Of a stretch of 48,069 nt of DNA, positions 42,678 through 48,069 are shown piece after piece. Within the stretch, counting starts at the first letter, position 1. Each line of letters opens with the position of its first letter. The translations under genes and the position numbers were made by a program. The notes beneath the pieces are model-generated. The model ran no database searches, was not told where the DNA came from, and saw nothing but the letters and a program-made list of their open reading frames with translations. The DNA comes from an uncultured Ruminococcus sp. (lineage in GTDB: Bacteria; Bacillota; Clostridia; Oscillospirales; Ruminococcaceae). Location: contig CACZJT010000033.1 of the NCBI GenBank assembly GCA_902781565.1, forward strand, positions 1 through 48,069, written 5' to 3'.

Positions 42678-45404
42678 ATGAACGCAACTATAAAAAAAGC
42701 CGCAGCAGCCGTTTCCGCCTTCTGCTTCGCGGTTCTTAACGCCGCCCCGCTCTACTGCGCGGCAGGCGAACAGCTTGGTCAGACCGACTTCGATGACGGG
42801 GTCGGTCTGCCCTGGCATATCTGCGAGAGCGACCCCGGCAAAATGGACTTCGAGATCGAGGACGGCGTTTACAAGATCACGATAGTCGAGCCGGGCGGAG
42901 CTTCCCACGGCGGCGAGGACAGGTGGGACTGCCAGTTCCGCCACAGGGGATTGAAGATCGTGTCGGGGCATCAGTACCGCGTACAGTATGAGATCACCCC
43001 ATCGGTAAGCGGCAAATACTACACCAAGATAGGCAACCTCGAAGGCAATGTTGAGGTCTGGCACAATATGTCCAACGGCTACGACCTCGACGCCACATGG
43101 GACCCGATCCAGATAAACGCGGGCGAAACGCGGCGTGTAGACCTGACCTTTACCGCCAATCAGAACGTGGATATCGCCGAATGGGCTTTCCACCTGGGCG
43201 GCGACGGGCAGTACACCCCCGGGGGCTGCTTCCCTGCGGGGACGGTCATCACCTTCGACAATATGTCACTGACCGACCTTACGAGCGACGAGAACGACTA
43301 CATCGCTCCCGAGGTATGGCAGAGGGCGGATATACTCACCAACCAGGTCGGCTACTTCTCCGACCGCGAGAAGCGGGCTACCCTGCTCTCGACCGACAAG
43401 GACGCGGTGGATTTCGAGCTTATCGACAGCAGCGGCAAGAGCGTCTTCAGCGGCAAGAGCGAGTATTTCGGCTTCGACGCCGATTCGGAGGATACGGTGC
43501 ATATCCTCGACTTCTCCGACTTTGACGGCAGCGGGACTTTTCACCTTGAAACGGCAGACGGCGCCATGAGCCGCGAATTCAAGGTCTTTGCCCCCGATGA
43601 GGTCAGCGACTATTCGGCGCTTCTCTACGATTCCCTCAACTACTTCTATCAGAACCGCAGCGGTATAGAGATAGAAAGCGAGTACATCAGTTCCGGCGAC
43701 AAGGACGACCTCGCCCGCGCCGCGGGGCATACCTCCGATGTGTGCGAGGTGCAGCAGACTTGGGGCTACAGCGGCACGAGCGGCTCCGTCGATGTGACGG
43801 GCGGCTGGTACGACGCGGGCGATCACGGCAAGTACGTGGTCAACGGCGGAATATCACTCTGGCTGCTGCAAAATATGTACGAGTTCGCGCTGATGAACGG
43901 CACCGAGAGCATTTACGCCGACGGTGCGCTGACCATTCCCGAGAGCGGAAACGGCTTCCCCGACCTGCTCGACGAAGCCCGCTGGGAAATGGAATGGATG
44001 CTCAAAATGCAGATAGACGGCGGCGACTATGACGGCATGGTCTACCACAAGGCTCACGACGAGAAATGGACGGGGCTGGGGGTCGCGCCTGCCGACGACG
44101 ATATGAAGCGTATATTAAAGCCGCCTTCGACCGCCGCCACGCTGAACCTTGCGGCTTGCGCGGCGCAGTCGGCGAGGGTGTGGAAGGGGCTGGACGACGA
44201 TTTCGCCGAGGAATGTCTTGAAGCGGCTGAAAAGGCTTACGCCGCCGCGAAGAAGCACCCCGATATGTACGCGCCCCTCGATGAATCGGTGGGCGGAGGT
44301 GCATACGGCGATACCGACGTCAGCGACGAATCCTGCTGGGCTGCGACAGAGCTTTACCTCACCACGGGCGATAAGGACTACCTCGCCGACGCGGAGGATT
44401 CGGATTTCTATATGACCGTACCGCTCACGCTTGGCGGCGGCGAGAGCGTTGACACGGTGGGGAGCTTCGACTGGGGCAACACGGGCGCCCTCGGCACGCT
44501 CAGCGCCATCGTCAACAAGGACGCCGCGGGGGACGGCTACGACACCGCCGTGAAGTCTCTCACCGAAGCGGCGGAGCATTACCTCGCTATCGAAGCCGCG
44601 CAGGGCTACGGGCTGCCTTACGGTCAGAGCACTCTTTCCTACAACGACAGCGACGAAGGCTACATCTGGGGCTCCAATTCATTCGCGGCGGATAACGGCA
44701 TTATCCTCGCCTATGCCGCGGCTGTCACCAATGATGACAAGTTCGCGGACGGAGCGCTCGCGGCTATGGACTACCTGCTGGGGCGCAACGCTATGGACTA
44801 TTCCTACGTGACGGGCTACGGCACTCACACCACCGAGAATCCCCACCACCGCTGGTGGTCGAATCAGATAGATGCGAGCTTCCCGAAAGCGCCCTGCGGC
44901 GTCATGTCAGGAGGTCCGAACTCGGGTATGCAGGACCCCTGGGTGCAGGGCATGGGCTGGAAAAAGGGCGAGCTTGCACCGCAGAAGTGCTATACGGACA
45001 ATATCGAAGCCTGGTCATGCAATGAATGTACGATAAACTGGAACGCTTCCCTCGCGTGGCTGACGGCTTTCACGGCGGGAAATGCCGAGATAAAGCCGGG
45101 CGAGGGCGGCGGCGAGATAGGCGCTTCAAACGACGGCGGGAGCGGTGCTTCCAACGAAGAACCGACTTACGACGAGAAGAAAGCCGAAAAGACCGCCAAG
45201 TCCGAAAAAGGCAAGCCCACCAAGTATGCCTCGGAGACCGAGAGCGCGAAAGGCTCGGGAAGCTCCGACAAAAGCGCCGATAAGTCCGAGAGCGGCGTCG
45301 GCAGGGTGGCTCTCGCGGCGATCATCGCGGTCGCGGCGGTAGGAGCGCTGGTGTCGGTGGAGGTATTCGTCTACAAGGTGCTGAAACTCAAAAACAAGGG
45401 ATAA
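42678..45404 (+). CDS. Membrane-anchored GH9 endoglucanase with N-terminal CBM
   Basis: A 908-residue exported beta-glucanase. Signal peptide (1-30), a CBM4/9-like domain (about 35-190), an Ig-like domain typical of GH9 theme C/D enzymes (about 215-305), and the GH9 (alpha/alpha)6 catalytic domain (about 310-795). Active-site landmarks are GGWYDAGDHGKY (Asp pair near 377-380), NPHHRWW (near 722) and DNIEAWSCNECTINWNA with the acid Glu (near 783). The end is a Lys/Glu/Ser-rich linker (800-870) and one membrane helix (about 875-898) with a basic tail, in place of a dockerin. It should cut cellulose or mixed-linkage glucan at the cell surface. GGAGG precedes the ATG. Confidence 0.92.
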   Translation: MNATIKKAAAAVSAFCFAVLNAAPLYCAAGEQLGQTDFDDGVGLPWHICESDPGKMDFEIEDGVYKITIVEPGGASHGGEDRWDCQFRHRGLKIVSGHQYRVQYEITPSVSGKYYTKIGNLEGNVEVWHNMSNGYDLDATWDPIQINAGETRRVDLTFTANQNVDIAEWAFHLGGDGQYTPGGCFPAGTVITFDNMSLTDLTSDENDYIAPEVWQRADILTNQVGYFSDREKRATLLSTDKDAVDFELIDSSGKSVFSGKSEYFGFDADSEDTVHILDFSDFDGSGTFHLETADGAMSREFKVFAPDEVSDYSALLYDSLNYFYQNRSGIEIESEYISSGDKDDLARAAGHTSDVCEVQQTWGYSGTSGSVDVTGGWYDAGDHGKYVVNGGISLWLLQNMYEFALMNGTESIYADGALTIPESGNGFPDLLDEARWEMEWMLKMQIDGGDYDGMVYHKAHDEKWTGLGVAPADDDMKRILKPPSTAATLNLAACAAQSARVWKGLDDDFAEECLEAAEKAYAAAKKHPDMYAPLDESVGGGAYGDTDVSDESCWAATELYLTTGDKDYLADAEDSDFYMTVPLTLGGGESVDTVGSFDWGNTGALGTLSAIVNKDAAGDGYDTAVKSLTEAAEHYLAIEAAQGYGLPYGQSTLSYNDSDEGYIWGSNSFAADNGIILAYAAAVTNDDKFADGALAAMDYLLGRNAMDYSYVTGYGTHTTENPHHRWWSNQIDASFPKAPCGVMSGGPNSGMQDPWVQGMGWKKGELAPQKCYTDNIEAWSCNECTINWNASLAWLTAFTAGNAEIKPGEGGGEIGASNDGGSGASNEEPTYDEKKAEKTAKSEKGKPTKYASETESAKGSGSSDKSADKSESGVGRVALAAIIAVAAVGALVSVEVFVYKVLKLKNKG

Positions 45405-45408
45405 CAAA

Positions 45409-45437
45409 ACGGGTGCAGTCAAAGCGGCTGCACCCGT
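45409..45437. terminator. Terminator between the GH9 and J-like genes
   Basis: Stem ACGGGTGCAG (45409-45418) / CTGCACCCGT (45428-45437). On the minus strand TTTTG follows, so it mainly serves the minus gene. Confidence 0.8.
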
Positions 45438-45457
45438 AGCTATTATATTTAGATGTA

Positions 45458-47350
45458 TCAGATGAATCCGAAGAAGAAGAACGCAACGAACACAAGTATA
45501 ACAAGTGCCACAAATCCCATTGCGATGAACAGTGACTTACGCGCTTTCTTCTGTTCCTCCTTGTTTTTCTTGTACTGGTCGATAGCGGTGATACCGTAGT
45601 TCTTGCCCTGCGCCTGTCCCGAGAGCATATCGTCGATCTTGATATTGCGGTACTTTTCCTCGCGGGTCATGCGCCTTTCGGCGTTGGCAGTGGAAGCAAG
45701 ACGCTTTGCATCGTACTCCTTCATGTCGATGGCGTCCATGTTCGCGGTAGTATGCGACGGACCCGCCATCTCCTTGGCGCTGACGATGTGGGAGGTGTCC
45801 ACGCTCTTCATGGTCTCGCCCCTGCCCGAGCTGGATTTCAGCAGGTCGATCAGGGCGTTCCTGATGTCGCCGTCCTCTTCTTCCTCCTCCGCGTACATGG
45901 CGGCGGCGGCTTCGGCTTCCTTGCGGGCGGCTTCCTCGACTACGGCGTTGAAGCTGTTCTTGCGTACTGCCGAGCCCGCCTTATCGGAAAGCGTGGTGGG
46001 ATCGGGTCTCTTTTCCTGCCTGCCGAAGGGGTTGACAAACTCGCCCGATGAAGTGCTCGCGGCGGTCGTATCGGCGGCATCGGCTCTGTTGAAGGAGCGG
46101 CGCTGTCTGGGCGCGGAGGGCTGCTGGGGCTTAGTCGCGGGTCTCGCGGGAACAACGGGAGCAGCCTGTGCATTTTCGTTATCGAGCTTCAGCGGCTCTG
46201 CAACGGGAGCCACAAGTTCGGTCTTGATAGGCTTCTTGTCGAGCTTCGGAGCGGCTGCGGCTTCGGCAGCTTCCTTTTCGGCGCGGCGCTCTGCGCGGCT
46301 GCGTCCGCTGAATCCGCTCGTCCTCTGCGGTTCGGGATCGGGTGCGGGGATCGGAGCGGGTCTCGGCGCAGGTCTCGGCGCGGGTGCGGGTTCGGGCTCG
46401 GGTTCGGGCTGAACTGCCGATACGGGCAGATCATCGAAGCCGAAGTTATCGTCCTCGAAGAAGTCGGGAGTCTCCTCCGCAGTCTCCTCGGGCTCATCGT
46501 CCATGAGTACCGAAGCATCGAGAGGTGCGGCGTTGGTGGCAGCGAAGGAGTTGTCCTCGCTGGCGGCGGTCCCGCTGTCGTAGGACTTCATGCTGCCTGT
46601 GGAGGCGTCGAAATACTCATCGCCGTATTTGAGGGCGATCTTGAGTTTGGGCTCGGGCTCGCCCGCGCGCGGAACGTTAGCCTGCGGTATGTCGATGTAC
46701 TCAAACTGCTCGTTTACGTCGATCTTGGCGCATTTGAGTATGTCGATCGCCGTAGAACACTTCATGGAGCCGCGCACCATTTCCTTCAGCGGGAGCAGAA
46801 TGATCTCGCAGAAGGTGGAGTAGAAGCTCTTGTAAACGCTGAGATTCTCGTCTATCATCTCCTCGGGGAAGCGGTGGTCGAAGTACCTCGTCCATTCCTC
46901 GGGGGAGGAAACTATCATCTTGTCGATGTACTTGGCGAGGAGTATCCAGAGCTCGTGTTCCTCCATGTTGCGGTCATTGATGATGAGCCACATATAGCAG
47001 CGCAGGAAGCAGTCATAGCAGGTTATCCCGCGAAGGTTCAGCATGATGTCGTCGATGTTGAGGGACGTTGAGAAAACGCTGTCCGCGTAGGCAAAGCAGC
47101 GGTAGCCGTTTGAAGCGAGCTTCGCATGGGCGGTCTTGATCGTCTGACCCGAGCGTGAGAAGGGCGGCAGCGAATCGAAGTCAAAGGGGGTCGTATAGCC
47201 GCCGATGTCGCCGCTGTCTGCCATTTTCAGCAGCATCTCGTATGTACCCGAGATCTCCGCGTGTGAGGCGTTCACGGGCAGTCCGAGTATGCGGAAGGGG
47301 TTGTAGGCAAAGAGCTCCATTGCGGTAATGCCGATTGAAACATTTGACAT
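45458..47350 (-). CDS. Tail-anchored J-like protein with Pro-rich linker
   Basis: A 630-residue protein. The N-terminus (NPFRILGLPVNASHAEI, about 17-33, then a second helix) looks like a J-domain start, but the HPD motif is absent, so it cannot be assumed to stimulate DnaK. A folded Cys/Trp-containing part runs to about 235. A long low-complexity region rich in Ala, Pro, Glu and Arg follows (270-520), then a helical part and a C-terminal membrane helix (about 608-629) that would place nearly the whole protein in the cytoplasm. Function unknown. AAGGAG precedes the ATG. It is divergent from the open-ended gene at 47836. Confidence 0.7.
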   Translation of the reverse strand: MSNVSIGITAMELFAYNPFRILGLPVNASHAEISGTYEMLLKMADSGDIGGYTTPFDFDSLPPFSRSGQTIKTAHAKLASNGYRCFAYADSVFSTSLNIDDIMLNLRGITCYDCFLRCYMWLIINDRNMEEHELWILLAKYIDKMIVSSPEEWTRYFDHRFPEEMIDENLSVYKSFYSTFCEIILLPLKEMVRGSMKCSTAIDILKCAKIDVNEQFEYIDIPQANVPRAGEPEPKLKIALKYGDEYFDASTGSMKSYDSGTAASEDNSFAATNAAPLDASVLMDDEPEETAEETPDFFEDDNFGFDDLPVSAVQPEPEPEPAPAPRPAPRPAPIPAPDPEPQRTSGFSGRSRAERRAEKEAAEAAAAPKLDKKPIKTELVAPVAEPLKLDNENAQAAPVVPARPATKPQQPSAPRQRRSFNRADAADTTAASTSSGEFVNPFGRQEKRPDPTTLSDKAGSAVRKNSFNAVVEEAARKEAEAAAAMYAEEEEEDGDIRNALIDLLKSSSGRGETMKSVDTSHIVSAKEMAGPSHTTANMDAIDMKEYDAKRLASTANAERRMTREEKYRNIKIDDMLSGQAQGKNYGITAIDQYKKNKEEQKKARKSLFIAMGFVALVILVFVAFFFFGFI

Positions 47351-47633
47351 GATCTGTTCAGCTCCTTAGTATGAAAGATTACGGAAATTGATCTCACCGC
47401 AGGAAAGCGGTTATGGGAAATTGAATTACTTTAAATTTTTAATTTATTAAGCGATAAAAGGGCATATTCTTACAACTTACTACTTATCATTATACCAAAT
47501 AATCCACTGTTATATATCAACATTTTGTGAACAGTTAGAAGATAAATTATTAAGTTATCACAGAATCATCGAAAATCTATCGAAAAACTCAGAGGGTAAA
47601 AATTTAAATTTTTATTAAATGTGCCAAAATGTG
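47351..47633. other. AT-rich divergent intergenic region
   Basis: A TATAAT on the minus strand at about 47493-47498 (in GGTATAATG) is the likely -10 for the J-like gene, with a poor -35. No gene is seen. Confidence 0.45.
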
Positions 47634-47662
47634 TTGCTATTTATTTGAAAATAGTGTATAAT
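47634..47662 (+). promoter_or_regulatory. Promoter of the gene at 47836
   Basis: TTGCTA (47634-47639) and TATAAT (47657-47662), spacer 17 bp; the leader would be about 165 nt and contains a GC-rich CCCGC/GCGGG hairpin near 47792-47810. Confidence 0.7.
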
Positions 47663-47835
47663 TATTATAGCTATTTGTGGAATGTCGTTTTGCTGCGGAT
47701 ATTTGTGCGGCATGACGGCGATAGGTATACTTTATATTCATATAGAGTGCGTTCCCGCGCACCGACGGACAGGCGGCGGTCTGCCCGACAACTCCCGCTC
47801 ACGCGGCGGGAAATTTCCGAAAGGGGAGATCATCA

Positions 47836-48069
47836 ATGGGACTTTTCAGCAGAAAGAAAGCTCCTAAACCCGAACCCGCGGCTCAGCCCGCCAAGGATAC
47901 GGCGGCAAAGCCCGCCGCTCCCGTAAGACCCGAGGACATCTGGGGCGAGCCCAAGAAGCGCAAGCCCAAGCCCGTCAACGGCTTCGCGGACGAGACTTAC
48001 GACGCCATGACCGAGCCTGTTTCCATTACGGGAGAGACCATCGAACAGAAGATGGCAGATCTTGAAAAG
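47836..48069 (+). CDS. Pro/Lys-rich protein, 3' end outside the window
   Basis: Open reading frame from the ATG at 47836 (GGGGAG 7 bp before it) through the last base, 78 codons without a stop. The visible N-terminus (MGLFSRKKAPKPEP..., then RPEDIWGEPKKRKPKP) is low-complexity and cytoplasmic in character. No family recognised. Composition is like the linker of the divergent J-like protein. Confidence 0.6.
   Translation, partial: MGLFSRKKAPKPEPAAQPAKDTAAKPAAPVRPEDIWGEPKKRKPKPVNGFADETYDAMTEPVSITGETIEQKMADLEK

Overview
The window looks like chromosomal DNA of a cellulolytic, Gram-positive Clostridia member of the Ruminococcus type (Oscillospiraceae). The support is a GC-rich coding style with AT-rich promoters of sigma-A type (most with a 17-bp spacer), a MurE carrying the meso-diaminopimelate motif DNPRNEDP, a SpoVD-like PBP with PASTA domains, a membrane-anchored GH9 glucanase, a cohesin-like surface protein, and short palindromes ending in CCCTACA. 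Genus is inference; there is no rRNA in the window.

Layout. 1-4.3 kb: palindromic repeats, murA (+), then on the minus strand a zinc-ribbon protein, a sigma factor, and a DivIVA-like coiled-coil gene overlapping a fumarase beta-subunit gene. 4.5-20.1 kb: a long division and cell wall (dcw) cluster read right to left from a promoter with MraZ boxes: mraZ, rsmH, ftsL, a SpoVD-like PBP gene, murE, murF, a degenerate mraY-like gene, ftsW, a tandem DUF4375 gene, murG, an unknown single-pass membrane gene, ftsQ/divIB with a Tyr-rich tail, then ftsZ with its own promoter. murB, murC and murD are absent from the cluster. 20.6-24.7 kb: a convergent c-di-GMP pair (membrane EAL protein and FIST-GGDEF protein). 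24.9-25.5 kb: a membrane-anchored protein of unknown function. 25.57-25.93 kb: a compact locus coding a 26-residue hydrophobic peptide on the minus strand and a short convergent RNA on the plus strand whose 5' end is complementary to the peptide's ribosome-binding and start region; this has the architecture of an Fst/par-type type I toxin-antitoxin system and is the most striking find. 26-29.3 kb: a YtrA-type GntR regulator with an ABC ATPase and permease. 29.3-31.6 kb: a cohesin-like membrane protein and a polysaccharide deacetylase. 31.7-36.8 kb: a chemoreceptor with an unusual repetitive acidic tail, a lipoprotein, phosphofructokinase, and a receiver-like/Spo0A-C-like protein lacking the phosphoacceptor Asp. 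36.8-42.6 kb: a large cell-wall-anchored surface protein, a WYL regulator, a DUF896 protein, and a two-gene coiled-coil/HTH operon behind a LexA-like box. 42.6-48.07 kb: the GH9 glucanase, a tail-anchored J-like protein, and an open-ended gene.

A second theme is a family of long inverted-repeat elements (three copies) with a shared core. Each lies in the 5' leader of a gene or between operon genes, and the core has the same orientation relative to the downstream gene in all three. They may be MITE-like elements or structured leader RNAs.

All domain assignments are from reading the translated sequence and memory of the families; no searches were run.
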